Assembly: GCA_050084985.1 (NCBI GenBank)
Contig: JBITNC010000002.1
Location: 1,674,001-1,738,000, forward strand
Length of the DNA stretch: 64,000 bases
Reading direction: 5' to 3'
Origin: Nageia nagi
Taxonomy: Eukaryota; Pinophyta
This document shows, in pieces, positions 1 to 11,914 of this stretch. The notes below the pieces were generated by a model. It saw only the letters and a program-made list of their open reading frames with translations, was not told where the DNA came from and did no database searches. Made by a program: the position numbers and the translations under genes. The first letter of the stretch is position 1; each line of letters begins with the position of its first letter.

Positions 1-1254
1 ATCTAAAGATCCTAATATAATTTGAAATTATATATTTATAGTAATACATATTGCCTCACCTAACTCTAAGTCAATCTACTCGTACATGCAAAACTCTATT
101 TCTTATCTAATTGATCGGTTATTTATCCTCGTAACAATAAGTTTAAAATAAGATCTATTTATATAATATAATTTTTGAGATTTCAATTGAATTAGCTAAG
201 GTTAATCGCTTCAATTTCCATTAAGTTCCATTGTTAACAATTATAATTATCCATTAGAGTCTCATTTGATTATAGATTCTTTCTTTGATCGATAATGCTA
301 GTTGTTAGACTTCTCCTTGCCTTTTTATCACCATATTTCTAAGTCATCAAGTCATTTGTACTAATGATTTTCCTATCATTAGGTGCCACAACACACATAA
401 GTTATGTTTCATCATTCTTTTCCATGATTTGTTGATCACCATATGCAATAATATTGATAACTTAATTTGCCATATTGGTTTGCTAGTCAAGAGACACTTT
501 TGATCAAAACCTTTGATGAACTATCTCATATTATCAAGATAAACAAAACTTAAGAATCTAATTTTAGGATAATAACCTTAGCTATTCATAACAATCATTG
601 GAATTTATCAAGTAGATATAAAATATAGCAAAGGATACAAATGCACATATTAAAAGCAAATGACTCATATCTTAAAAATCAAGTTGAAGTAGACAAAAAA
701 ATAGAAAAAAAGAATATAACAATAATTTCTTTCTATACATTGACCAAAATTGCATTACCATACATACTCATGATATGTTATTACATTAAAAATAAAAGGT
801 AGTTATCATTATTAATAGAAACAACATAAATAATTTATAACTATTCAATAGTTAAACCATTTTATTTTCTATTAGTTGAATATACTTCTTTTTCTTAGGA
901 AAATTAGCATGAAAAATTAAAAGTTAACTATAAATCAAAACACACGAATATAATCTAAAGTCTTATTGATATATTAAAAAATTATTTCAATAAAAATAAT
1001 CTATTGAAAAAAAATTGTAAATCTAATGAATTGACAGATAAGGGAGTTGGAGAGGTGAGTAGTTCAAAGTTTTCGGATACAAAAGTCCAGATTCAAAACT
1101 TTCTACCCCTATTAAAACATACCTAAAATCCTATCGAGTTGATTGATGCCTTAAACACAAAACTCTAAAACAAAAAATTGTAAATCTACACAACACCTTA
1201 TAAGTAAAGTATAGGATTAGCTTTGCAGCAAGTACAAATATTAGAATTTTGGTG
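1..1254. other. AT-rich intergenic sequence
   Basis: I see no coding similarity, RNA gene or complete repeat here. The stretch is strongly AT-rich with many short A and T runs. It flanks the downstream end of the decayed kinase copy and may be old transposon debris. Confidence 0.6.
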
Positions 1255-2130
1255 AATTAGATTCGTCCGTTAGAAACTGCTATCAATAGTCTCGTCTCCT
1301 CCTTGTCGGTCCACCAGCCTCGGAATTCCCTTCCAACATGAGCAACACTTGGCGCATGCTCGGCCTCGCTTCTTCATCGTTCTGAATGCACAGCATGCTC
1401 TTTTCACCTCTTCACCATCTGCACTGATTGCGAGCTCCATCGGTTGCCATCAATCAGCGCATACAGCTCCTGCCTTGTCCATGACGAAACGAAAAAGAAG
1501 ATTTATGCCAGCAGGAACTGTATGCTTGAAATACAAGCCGGAGCTGGTGTTCTCCGTGCTGACGCTGTAAATCTCTCTAGTGCCTGACATCTCTGCAACT
1601 TTAGCGAAGGCTTTACCGTCCCAAACGCCGCTCTCCCAATACTGAACGGAATTGTTCCAACTGAGCACGAACTGTAAGACACCCGATTGGTCTATCTGGA
1701 GAGAGAAAATTCCGAGAGCCGGATCCACTGAGTTCTTCCAAGATATTAACTTCGACTTCTGACCGATCTTCATCCCAGGCAACCACGTGTCCAGCGGATG
1801 GTCGAAGCTCTCCCAGACAGTCTCAGATTTATTCTCACGACTCCGCATGACAAAATTACCGGAATCCAGTAGCACAGCCTCAGACCCCGCCCTTGTGTCA
1901 TTGGGAGACCACAGGGATACTCCCTCCGCATCAAACAAGTCAAGCTGACCGTCTGTCAATAAATTCAGAATACCGGGCATGCTTTTCAGGGGACTCTCTC
2001 TGATGGCCACCCAAACGTATACAGTCTCGGAGACTTCAGCATACCAGATGCCGAGATACCAGTTATTGGTTCCATTGGGGTTAAAAATTCCTAACTCAAA
2101 CGTTCCATCTTGTGAAATAAGTCTCCATTA
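1255..2130 (-). pseudogene. G-type lectin receptor kinase pseudogene with internal deletion
   Basis: A relative of the kinase gene at 34.5-37.0 kb on the same strand. The ORF at 1450-2010 matches the end of the bulb-type lectin domain and the start of the S-locus domain of that gene (shared words LLDSGNFVM, ETVWESFDHP, SVQYW, SGVWDGK). Left of about 1436 the match jumps to the last part of the kinase domain and the tail (compare 1290-1430 with 34480-34690). About 1.4 kb corresponding to 34690-36095 is therefore missing: EGF/PAN region, membrane span and nearly all of the kinase. The 5' end is also lost: similarity fades near 2130 and there is no signal peptide. It cannot make a receptor kinase. 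The apparent ATG at 2010 lies where the intact gene has a Val codon, so the ORF start is accidental. Confidence 0.88.
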
Positions 2131-2184
2131 CCACCCCATGGGAATGACTTCCGCCTCTATCGATCCATTACCACCCCATGGGAA
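2124..2184. repeat. Short direct duplication, 40-bp spacing
   Basis: A 21-base word beginning TCCATTACCACC occurs at 2124-2144 and again at 2164-2184. It sits exactly where similarity to the intact kinase gene stops, so it may mark a rearrangement at the broken 5' end of the pseudogene. Confidence 0.85.
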
Positions 2185-2189
2185 GACCT

Positions 2190-3220
2190 TCCACCACACC
2201 TTTACAAACGTCCCTCCGCCTGCATAGCCAATCCAAGAAGCCCCAAATTCTTGAATAAGTAAGTATTCCACCATCAAGTCCCATGCCTGCCGGAGAATAG
2301 CTTAACAACAGATCTAGGGATTTTTTTTTTGGATTCTCTTATGCAAACACAGTTAGCTGCGGCGTGGATAACATTATTTTATTAATCATTACAACCCTCA
2401 AATTTAGAAAGATCAAGCATTCGATAATGATGGGAAGCCCTGCACATCCGAGATTTGGAGAATCCAGTCGCGATTCAGCATACGAGATCTGGTCCTCGGA
2501 GCATTTAAATCGAGAGGATGTTTTTTGTGTATACATATCAATCGATCGATGTCGGACAGATGACATTCTACGAGTTGCATATAGATGCAATGATATGGGA
2601 AGTGGACGTAACAGTTAGCGGCTATCGGGTGCTTTACAGGGAATAATTTGGTGGGAAATCTACAAATAATGATGGTGTTGGACACTTCCTTTCTCTTGAA
2701 GCTCTTCAGAACCCTCACGGGTGCCAAAGACATCTACAAAAGGTATAGGGTGAGGGTTCGAATTTCTGTAATGTGTGAAGGCAAAGAGCTTTCATGTTGT
2801 GCAAGCAAGAGCATGATGGTGGTTGTGATCAAATAAGAGGGTCATATAATTGTAAATATAAATTTGTTGTAAATAGGGTAATTCTCATGGGTCTTTTACT
2901 AAATTTCCTTCATATTAATTATTGTTACTTTACAATTGTGATTTGAAAATTGGTATAGTATTTTTAGATAACTTTATAACAATTTTATTTTATTTTATTT
3001 CAAATTTAAAAAGAGTTTTTAAATATTATTGATAATTATATTTCTTAAGATATTTATCAAAATATATTTAAGTAAATCTGATATTTCATTTGAAAATATT
3101 AGATATTTAATTTAAGAATATAATTTTATGATTTAATATTGATAAAATATTTTTTTTTTTTTAAATTTGATTAATACAAGACAACAGTCATCTATTTGAA
3201 ACATTAAGAATTTTATGTCT
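2190..3220. other. Unassigned sequence upstream of kinase pseudogene
   Basis: Short ORFs overlap on both strands at 2339-2836, but none has a recognisable domain and they contradict each other, so I call no gene. From about 2860 the sequence becomes very AT-rich with runs of T. Confidence 0.5.
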
Positions 3221-3227
3221 TACTTGA

Positions 3228-3305
3228 TGAGGTTTACCTACTATTAAGGGGATCTACAAAGCTTAATGAGGTTTACCTACTATTAAGGGGATCTACAAAG
3301 CTTAA
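3228..3305. repeat. Tandem duplication, 2 x 39 bp
   Basis: Two identical adjacent 39-bp units (3228-3266 and 3267-3305), each starting TGAGGTTTACCTAC. Perfect identity in an otherwise decayed region suggests a recent slippage event or an assembly duplication. Confidence 0.93.
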
Positions 3306-3379
3306 TGACAAATATACAATGACTATGTTGCAAGTTACATGTAATAAGAAACATCTCTATATCCAAAGAAGCTTGAATC

Positions 3380-3790
3380 TAAGCCTATGAAGGTAGAATA
3401 TCAATATCAAGAAATCACAATAATTCTTGAATTACTATAAAGATCTTTATAATGTTCTTTAGGACATCATTAATCATTATTATATTCTTTTGTATTTGTT
3501 TGAATTATCAAGTGTATAATCATCATTTCAATAACAAACTATCTTTTATGTAGTTCCTTGACATATTTACTTTTTCATCACTTTTTATCTCATATTATTT
3601 GATTATTTTTCATTATTTATTGTTCATTATTTATTATTCATTATTCATTATCAATCATAATATTTATTTATTGATTACCAAGGTTTTACTACTTCAACAA
3701 TTTTTAAATAATTAATACATTTGATAAGATTGTATTATTGAAATCAATTTTAATTTATAGAGTATTTTTCATTTATTAGGACTTTATCAT
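3380..3790 (+). repeat. Dispersed repeat, copy 1
   Basis: This stretch matches 53160-53400 and then 55425-55530 in the same orientation, including long shared blocks around 3510-3600 and 3720-3790. In the second copy about 2 kb is inserted between the two parts. The AT-rich content with T-rich and ATT-rich stretches would fit an LTR, but I cannot place termini or a primer-binding site, so the class is open. Confidence 0.7.
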
Positions 3791-5589
3791 ATTAGTGAAC
3801 CCAACCCTTTTAACTCTTTCCATAAATCCTTATTTGTGGAGCCTAGGTAATTGCTTGCCATAAGGATCTACATTTCTTATACTAGTGATTGGTAAATAAT
3901 GAATTATGATTAAACAAATCACTAGTTACGCTTGGTATTATGAAATAATTTCAAGACTATGGGTATTCATTGATATTGGATCAAACATATTCTTCACTAG
4001 ATCCAATATACTTTTCTTATGATAAAGTTACCCTCTAGATTTAGAGCTTTGTAGATGCAAGAACTATGATATGCATGCCCTAGTTGTAACCCTCACACAT
4101 TATTAGTGTCATTCAACCTAATAGGAATATAGAAAAACTTAGATAATATGATGATAGGACAAAGTGTTGATAACAAATCCTCATATAGGTGGTGTTAAGA
4201 GATACCTTTATTATTCAGAGTGTGGATCAATCATGATTCGACCTATTTGATTGGATGTGGATTTGATCATCTAATACGGAATGCTTTGATTTGAATCTTC
4301 TTTTGTAGCTAAACATCTTGAATATTTGTGCTTCTTAATAACTTTATGAATTACATAGCTTGTGGTGCTTTCATTAATATTAGCACCAATTACATTATTT
4401 ATGATGCAAGGCTAAATATGATAACCCTATAATTGAAACAAGTGATGAAGATTGTAATAAGAAAGATAAATATATTTTCAATGATATAAACAAATTGGTC
4501 TATAAACCAATCTCCATATCATTTGTAATCTTAATGTTTACAACAATGTTGAATATTATCTTTTAAAATATCCATAATTTTTGGAAGAATGTTTGTTATT
4601 CAATAAAGAGATCTCACTACATCTATTAATAAAAAATATCTCATAGATAATGAAGTTTCTTCTTACATAAACCATCCTTATCCATTCCTCCTAATTTAAT
4701 CATAAACTTAACACCCATCGTAAGTTAATTCATTGATTATACCTTGATTATACCTATAAAATAAATAACTTAAATAATAATCTTTAGGGTTTCTAAGGAC
4801 CATAAATATTGGATTTCCCATCTATGTGAGAGATGATATAAGTAGCATATTTATACTCTCAAAATTCATGTGATTATAATTATCCTCTTCTTCCTTATCT
4901 TGCTTCATTAAGGACATGTTGTTACTACCTTCTCAATATAAAATACCTTATTTTGTTGGTATAATGGGGCTAGGTCATGTGAACTACCACTATGGATCAA
5001 ATATATCCCTCATGCCTATATAATTTACTCCAAGTGATGGGAAAATTCCCTCTTCATCATATTTTAATTGAGAATCATCATAAAATATTGGTATCATGAT
5101 CATTGAAATCAATGCAACTCATGCATTTAATGTTGACCTATAGATGAGTACCTCATCTATATGAATACCTTGCACCATCTTGAAGTACCATATAAAAACT
5201 AAATCTATGTGGTATCTCTTTGATATATTCCATCTCCCTTAGATCCAATTATCCCAAAATATTCTTCATAACTCCTTCTCCATAAGTGATACCTCATAAC
5301 CTAAATAAGCATAACTTGTGATAATATATAATAGGAGCTCACCAAGCATCCACTTGTAACCCATTACATTGAATTAGAATAATATACTAAATTCATTCAT
5401 GATTCTAATAAAATATGTAAGGTAATTCTAGAGAGACTAATAATATGCAATATCTCACTAGGTTTTCATAACTATGCACTCCTAACCTAACACTTAGAGT
5501 ACCCTTAAGGCCATAATGCTCACATATTAAAATCAAATATCCCTAAGTATAACTTGTCTAATCCAGAGTACCCAGTATGGCAAAGTTAC
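3791..5589. other. Unassigned AT-rich transposon debris
   Basis: No ORF of note and no recognisable domain. Two weak primer-binding-site-like words (TTGGTATAATGGGGC near 4956 and TTGGTATCATGATC near 5087) precede the gag-like gene at 5590, so part of this stretch may be the LTR and leader of that element. I could not find a matching second LTR. Confidence 0.4.
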
Positions 5590-6820
5590 CCTAGATAGAA
5601 AATAGATGGAATGAATTCCAAATGATGAATGATGGATTCAAGTGCAAGATATACAAAGAGATAAAGGGGAGTGCAAACATGACTAGGATTTCAAATGCTA
5701 TAATTAGAGCTCTACAAGGATATGCAAATTTTTACCTCGAGGAGACATATGCCACTTATATCAGGGTGTATGGGTTAAAAGAATCACCTTAAAAAATGCC
5801 TTGATATGCAAGTGATCGATTCATCTTGATGAAATTTTATATATGCTTGTCATACCTTCATGAGAAACTATGGTGTAAGAAAGGTGGTACCACTTCAAAG
5901 TTGCCTATTAACATAGGGGAGTATCAATGGACTTCTTGGTGTATAGTTAAAATAATGAAAATGGAGTTGGAATATTACAACTTCATAGTAGAGAAGGCAG
6001 TGGATAACTATGACCCTAAGGGCATGATCAAAAAGTTCTTTAAGAAAACATGGCATTCCACTTACCTCACAAAATCCTAGGTAAGCTCGAAATGTATAGG
6101 AATGTTTATTATTTAGAGTGAATCCAAGTAATAAATAAGGACTTGGAAGCAAGTGAAGAAAAGGCTAAGATAAATAAGAAGAAGAGATCTCTAGGAGAAA
6201 ATGATCTTCAAAGCCAAATCCATCATCTCCAACTAGGGCACCTTCAATAATCCTTATGAAGAATTCCTTGATTGCATATATAACTCCACCCATCTTGCCT
6301 TCCATAGGGTTGACATAGGGATAATCTGATAAATATACTACTTTCATTATTTAGCTAAGGGATACCATTGACTAGATAGTACAAGGATTATCTCAAGATA
6401 TTAGAAATACAAAAGAAGCTAGTGGCACATCATACCCATAAAAATGCTTAAAGAAGCTGGTGGAAGTTGCCCCTAATGGCCCATCTTGAGATGGGAAACT
6501 ATGTCATTATGACACTAGTTCTCCTACTTTTCCCCCTTTGAGTGATAGTGAAGATGAGTATGATCTTGCTCATGATGATGAAAACCCCTTCGATAAAATT
6601 AACTAAGGACTAGAAATATCCTTCTTCTCATATAATGAATTACATTTGAATGAAGAGATCCTCATCATGGATCATCCTATATTATAAGTACCTATATTGG
6701 AAATATCAGGGCCTACAAAAAATTCCATGCCATAAAAATAGAAGAAGACACCTTCATCTTAGAAAAGGCCTCCACCAATTCCTCAAAAGAAGACTCCAAC
6801 ATCCAAGGGAAATAATTTCT
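5590..6820 (+). pseudogene. Gag-like transposon gene, copy A, 5' half
   Basis: Reading frames here match the gag-like copy B at 47.2-50.0 kb. Paired words include FYLEETYATYIRVYGLK against FYLEEKDISYI.VYGKE, and VDNYDPKGMIKKFF against LNNYDVNGLIDAYF. The ORF at 5826-6080 is the best-preserved piece. Stops and frameshifts break the frame, and the N-terminal part seen in copy B is missing. The gene is cut at 6820 by the LTR of the minus-strand gypsy element; its other half resumes at 32093. The function is not known. Position behind an LTR and primer site in copy B argues for a structural (Gag-like) protein, but I see no zinc knuckle. Confidence 0.62.
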
Positions 6821-7971
6821 TGTAAAGATCCAATTACAAAATCAAGTACAAATAGCTCAAAATACATAAGTATACTTCAATGTATAACTTAGGGCATCCA
6901 TATTAAGTATAAATAATACAATATCACCAATGTCTCTCCAAGACTTGCAGGTATCAATTAATACAAGCTCAAAATACCAACATTTGGCTACAATATGCAA
7001 GAATGAACAATCACACCATAATGTTGTAATAGTAAAGCATACACAAGATAAATATGGTGACACAAGTGCCCAATAATTGTATGTAAGATAAATGATGATC
7101 AAATATATAATACCAAGCCCCTAGGACTGGATGTTGACCTCTAAGGAGCCAACTTGGGTATAATGTGAGTCTATCACTACTAGATAGATGGATGATGAAT
7201 GGGATAGTATTGATCCCTCAAAATCTGATTCCTCTCCATCAAAGGAGACCTCCTCAAACCTTAGAAACCATTAAAGGTAGAAGCTCAACCTCAAAATACC
7301 ACTAAATGGGTAGGTTACTACACTAAAGCCGTAGACTAGCAGGATCCATCAACTTGCTAATCCTTCTAAATGTTACGCCTAGGGGTTTTCTTAGTGTTGG
7401 TCTAAGATTTTTATCCTCTAAATGGAATACATAATAATAATAATTCTATATATCTAGCAATGAGACTCCAAGGCCTAATATAATTTTCATGGATTTGGAT
7501 CTCACCTCAATATCATCACCTAGTCCCCTCATGCCCCAATGTTGGTACTTAGGAGTCATTTTAAGCTTAAAGTGGGTATCTGGTCCTCCTCCATGTTCCA
7601 CATGGATCCTAGAATGCATGCATGGGTCTACAAGGCATGCATGGGAATTTTTATGGGATAATGTGGGTATCATGGGCCAACATTAGATCTAGAATTCTCT
7701 TTAAGGTTGATGCATATGTACAAGTGCTCATCCATCCACTTAAGTTGTAAATAGACCTTAAGATTCCCAAAATCATGTATCAAGATCTTCAAGTACATTG
7801 AAATACCTAATCTACACTTGGGAAGGAGATTTCCCACTTGGGGCTTATAGTACCCATTAAGTCTTCTATCCCAAGTATTAACTAAAATAATTATTAAATA
7901 ATAAAATATAATAAAAAGAGGAATCTATTGGATTCCAAAATTATTTACAATTATGCAAGGGGGACGTCACA
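6821..7971 (-). repeat. Gypsy 3' LTR
   Basis: 1151 bp. In element orientation it starts TGTGACGTCCCCC at 7971 and ends TTTACA at 6821. It matches 31031-32092 plus 28921-29020, which together form the interrupted 5' LTR. The LTR at 44900-47107 starts with the same word and is a relative. Both-strand ORFs at 7446-7686 recur in the other LTR copies only because the DNA is repeated. Confidence 0.9.
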
Positions 7972-8966
7972 AAGCCTCCCCTCTCACGATTCCTTACCCT
8001 CAAGCAATTCAACAAAATATGTGTAAGTATCTTTGCTCCTTTCCATGTGGAGTCCTCATCTGGAAAATCCCTCCATTTAATTAAATACTCATGAATTTGT
8101 TTAGACCTCAATTTCTTTATTCTAATATCCAACACTCTCTTAGGAATTAAAATTAATTATCCCTCATCATCAAGTGGGGGAAGAGTAATGGAAGAGATTT
8201 CCTACTATCCCATGATCATCTTCAAGAGGGAGACATGAAAGATGTTGTGGATTTTTGCTGTCTTAGGGTAGCTCCAACTCTTAAGCAATCCTTCCTACCT
8301 TGTGCAAGATCTTGTATGGAGTAAGGAAACCTAGGATGCAACTTCTTTGCTATCCTCTTTTTGAGTGAAGATTGCCATAATGGTTGCATCCTCAAGTACA
8401 CCATGTCTCCTATCTCAAAGGTCCTCTCCATCCTTTTTTGGTCATAATACTTCTTTTGATGATTCTAGACCATCTATAGGTTCTCCTTCAGTGCTCTCAT
8501 GATGTCCTAGTATTCCTACAAGAAGTATTTAGTCTTTGGAACCCTTCCTTCATCAAAAATAAAGTATATAAAATTAGAAGGATCGTAACTATACAAAGCT
8601 TTAAAAGGAAACATTTTTATAGAGACATGATAGATGGAGTTATAGCAATACTCCTCAACGTGAAGCCATTTGACCCATGTTTGCTACCACTCAATCACAT
8701 AATACCTCAAGTACCCCTCCACCCACTTGTTCACAAATTCTATTTTCTTATTTGTTTAAGGGTGATAGCTAGTGCTTGGGGTAAGGTTGGTGTCACTCAA
8801 TTGAAACAAATCTTGCCAAAATAGGCTCATAAACTTGTTTTCCCTATCACTTATAATCCTCTTAGAAACCCATGCAATTTGAAGATCTTCTTGAAGAATA
8901 AGTCAGCCAATTGTGCTTTTGTATATGTGATGATGATGGAAAAGAAATGGGTAAATTTTATGAGCC
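7941..8966 (-). pseudogene. Gypsy integrase C-terminal part plus chromodomain
   Basis: End of the pol gene. The ORF at 8222-8431 has the integrase C-terminal motif FEIGDMVYLRMQP followed by SSLKK and KLHPRFP. The ORF at 7941-8135 has a chromodomain (RIKKLRSKQIHEYLIKWRDF, then DEDSTWKGA), the mark of the chromovirus branch, thought to steer integration to particular chromatin. Upstream, around 8560-8966, broken frames give integrase core words such as EEYCYNSIYH. The first codons after the copia insertion read DRLIKFTHF, continuing VVV at 26.45 kb. The stop at 7941 lies inside the 3' LTR. Several stops and frameshifts make it non-functional. Confidence 0.85.
7974..7985 (-). other. Gypsy polypurine tract
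   Basis: In element orientation GAGAGGGGAGGC lies 2 bases before the 3' LTR, the usual place for priming of second-strand DNA synthesis. Confidence 0.75.
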
Positions 8967-8971
8967 TATCT

Positions 8972-9378
8972 TGAAGGAATTGAACTATGATGAGAACAAT
9001 CCTAAACTACCAAGATCACATGAAAGCTCTCAATTCACATCTAACAAACTCACAAATAAGATAATCTCACAAAGTAACTCAATATGTAAAGTGGTTCCTC
9101 CAAATAGGAGTATATCCACTAACTAGATCTTTACTTCAATCACAAATACAACTCTCTTACAATCCTCCTAATCTTAACTCCTACACTTCTATCCTATAAC
9201 ATAACTTTACTCCATAATTGGTGTGTTATCACAAAGAGGGAGCCTTCTATTATAGGTCAAAATCCCTCTTTGGATCACCATTATATCAAATGTACAAAAG
9301 CATTACATACACATTCTTTTACCTTAATACAAAAGATTTAATACAAACCTTTACAATAATGCATTATACATTCCAACA
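8972..9378 (-). repeat. Copia-1 3' LTR (with deletion)
   Basis: 407 bp, against 506 bp for the 5' LTR. The missing 100 bases or so correspond to about 26300-26410. Its outer edge is the TATCT duplication; the inner edge is the polypurine tract. Related solo LTRs lie at 54073-54538 and 62128-62654. Confidence 0.92.
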
Positions 9379-9391
9379 CTCCCCTTAATGC
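9379..9391 (-). other. Copia-1 polypurine tract
   Basis: In element orientation the sequence reads GCATTAAGGGGAG directly before the TG of the 3' LTR. Confidence 0.8.
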
Positions 9392-9850
9392 AATATTGGG
9401 ATAGAGCAAGTAAGAGAGAAGAAGAAGAGAAAGTAAGAGAGTTCTCATCCAAATAGATACATTGAATATGAGAGCTTTTTACATATTTGTGAAGTAAGAA
9501 AGATCTAGTTTGAGACTCACTATTTTGCCAAATACAATCATTAACCACAATCAGTTTCAATATACATGAAGTAGTCATCCAACTAGAAGTCATGAATAGT
9601 CTCCAAAAGTCTACATACCTAAAGTAAATAACTTGCAATCTCAAAGGAACCTACAAGTCATAAGCAACTCAAATAACAAGATCAGTTAGATGCATCATAT
9701 TCATATAAACAAGGATAGATGAATCACATAAATTCCATCATGAATTGATCAATGGTGCACTATAAGTCATCACAAAGATGCCATGCCAAAACTTATATTC
9801 ATTTCCTATATAGAAAACATGTGTTGATTATCATTACAAAATAGAGCAAG

Positions 9851-10065
9851 CACATACAAGTTCTTCACATATGGATAATTGAATAGTGCCAAAAGACACA
9901 TAAGAGTTCCTCACACATGAATAATTGAATAGTGCTAAAATGACCAAAAATAGGGCATGCACATACATGTTCCTCACATATGGATAACTAAATAGTGTCA
10001 AAAGACACATAAGAGTTCCTCACACATGGATAACTAAACAATGCTAGAATGACCAAAAATAGAGC
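9851..10065. repeat. Minisatellite, 109-bp units, two copies
   Basis: Units begin CACATAC at 9851 and 9960. Each holds two similar half-units of about 54 bp built on TTCCTCACATATGGATAACT. A third unit lies at 18842-18950, on the far side of the second copia element and the duplicated segment. The array belongs to the 3' untranslated region of copia-1. Confidence 0.85.
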
Positions 10066-11850
10066 TGTTGAGCATGTGTGTTTGTCATTGTTGTCAACAC
10101 GTGGTTTTGGTAAAGACCGGGTTCCAGAGGTGATGATGTCAGCAAGGAGCATTGAAAAGCTGGGGTTAGTAAATAAAGCGTTCTAGAAGAGATGACATCA
10201 CGGGAAGAACGATGTTCACATTTTTGAATGAAACAAGGTTCCGAAGAGGATGAGGTCAGCAAGGGGTGATTAAAAAGGCCAAAGTCAGTAGATTAAGCAT
10301 TCCAGAATGAAATGATAAAAGCTCAATTGTGAAAAAATTGGCTTCCAGAGAAAGTGAGTAGAGCATTCCGGAAGCGAGAAGATGACGTTAGCAATTAGTG
10401 TTGAAAAGTCCAGAAGGCCACGCAGATACCTTGGAACTCTCTTTTGGAGTCCGAAGATGATGACATCATGGTGTGGACATTATGGGAAGTGTTTTACTCT
10501 ACTTCCGGAGTCCAAAGAAGATGATGTTAGTAGTGTGTGTTGAAAATTCTGGAAGGCCATGCAGATACCTTGGAACTCTCTTTCAGAGTTTGGAGATGAT
10601 GACATCATGGTGTGGACATCACAGGAAGTGTTTTACTCTACTTTCGGAGTCCAGAGAAGATGATGTTAGCAGTGTGTGTTGAAAATTCTGAAAGGCCATG
10701 CAGATACCTTGGAACTCTCTTCTGAAGTCCGGAGATGACAACATCATGGTGTGGACATCGCGGGAAGTGTTTTACTCTACTTTCGGATTCCGAAGAAGAT
10801 GATGTTAGCAATGTGTGTTGAAAAGTCTGAAAGGCCATGCAGATACCTTGGAACTCTCTTTCGGAGTTCAAAGATGATGACATCATGGTGTGGACATTGC
10901 GAGAAGCATTTTACTCTACTTCTAGAGTCCAAAGAAGATGACGTTAGCATTTGGTGTTGAAAAGTCTGGAATGCCATGCAGATACCTTGGAACTCTCTTT
11001 CAGCATCCAAAGATGATGACATCATGGTGAATACAATAAACATCCGGTATGCTAGTCAATCTCTAGGCTATAGAAAGAGACTTCAAAACTAAAAATCAGA
11101 TACTATCAAATCTCTGGAATCAGTGGAGAAAGAGCTACACTTGTCTGAACAACTCTATTTGAGCAATAGGAGTGCTTGTTAGTTACAGTAGTTACAAATA
11201 AAGATTTCTTTTTAGTTTATTTTTGATAACAGGTCATGATAGGAATAAATTCTTGGGGGGTTTTCTTGAAGTGTAACGGTTGCAGAAATAGGAGAGGGGC
11301 GTGGAGAGAAGAGGGTGTAGAGATGGTGGAATAGGAGGTAATAGCATGGAAGAGGTAGTATCAGGTGGATGTGAAGTGAGCAAATGAATATGCAAAGAGG
11401 ATAGTGATTGTTTAACTGTGTTACTTTGGAGCTGTGTACAGAGATCAAATAATGAGCATTAGAGCTAGACCATTGAGGGTCTACTAGAACTGTATTCTTT
11501 CCTCCTTTTTTGAATGTTTTATCAAGTGGGTGCTTGATAGCTGGAGTTGGTGCTCCAAGCAGTAGGTGTTGCTATTCTTTAAAGTGGTAGTTGGTGCTAC
11601 CCTTCACAATTGGTTCTATGAATCTGTAAGCTTTCTTTAATGACTGGATTTGGATTGGAGTCCAAGCAGTCCTTTTCAGGGATGTAGCCAATCTGGTGAA
11701 CCTGGTTATATCTGGTGTTGTGTGATGTACTTGATGTGCTTGCTCAATTCTCTCTGGATTTTAATCTATCTTTACTTAAGAAGGTTAAATTGATTATTTG
11801 TTTTGATACACTGATTCACCCCCCCTCTCAGTGTCACTCAAAGTCCAACA
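10066..11850 (+). repeat. 5' LTR of copia-2
   Basis: 1785 bp, starting TGTTGAGCATG and ending AAGTCCAACA, so the ends form a 5-base inverted repeat TGTTG/CAACA. It is directly followed by the primer-binding site. The U3 part contains a 139-bp tandem array. Short ORFs within are products of the array, not genes. No second copy is in the window. Confidence 0.9.
10340..11028 (+). repeat. 139-bp tandem array in the copia-2 LTR
   Basis: Nearly five units with an exact 139-bp period: the word AAGGCCA recurs at 10414, 10553, 10692 and 10831, and as AATGCCA at 10970. Each unit holds GATGACATCATGG and GATGACGTTAG or GATGATGTTAG. The first is close to a palindrome; TGACG is the core bound by plant TGA-type bZIP factors. 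Looser, shorter relatives precede the array (10120-10330). Position upstream of the likely transcription start suggests an enhancer-like role, which is inference. Confidence 0.92.
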
Positions 11851-11864
11851 ATTGGTATCAGAGC
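11851..11864 (+). other. Copia-2 primer-binding site
   Basis: ATTGGTATCAGAGC directly follows the 5' LTR; this complements the 3' end of plant initiator methionine tRNA, the usual copia primer. Confidence 0.93.
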
Positions 11865-11914
11865 AAGGTTCCTACTTAGGCTATAACAGCTAAGGAGATC
11901 TTGGTAGTGACACT

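Noticed and set aside
1349-1570. Plus-strand ORF of 73 codons
   Set aside because: It lies opposite the kinase pseudogene, which has clear family similarity.
4952-4978. Primer-binding site for gag-like copy A
   Set aside because: The word fits only loosely, and no LTR end or second LTR could be placed beside it.
7446-7686. ORFs on both strands that recur at 31433-31946
   Set aside because: The recurrence is due to the two LTRs of one gypsy element, not to coding conservation.
8911-9126. Plus-strand ORF of 71 codons
   Set aside because: It crosses the junction of gypsy integrase and copia-1 LTR, so it cannot be an old gene.
9851-10065. CRISPR-like array
   Set aside because: Units are contiguous 109-bp repeats with no unique spacers, in a plant retrotransposon.
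10473-11043. Overlapping ORFs on both strands with repeated protein segments
   Set aside because: Produced by the 139-bp array, whose period is not a multiple of three; they sit in the LTR.
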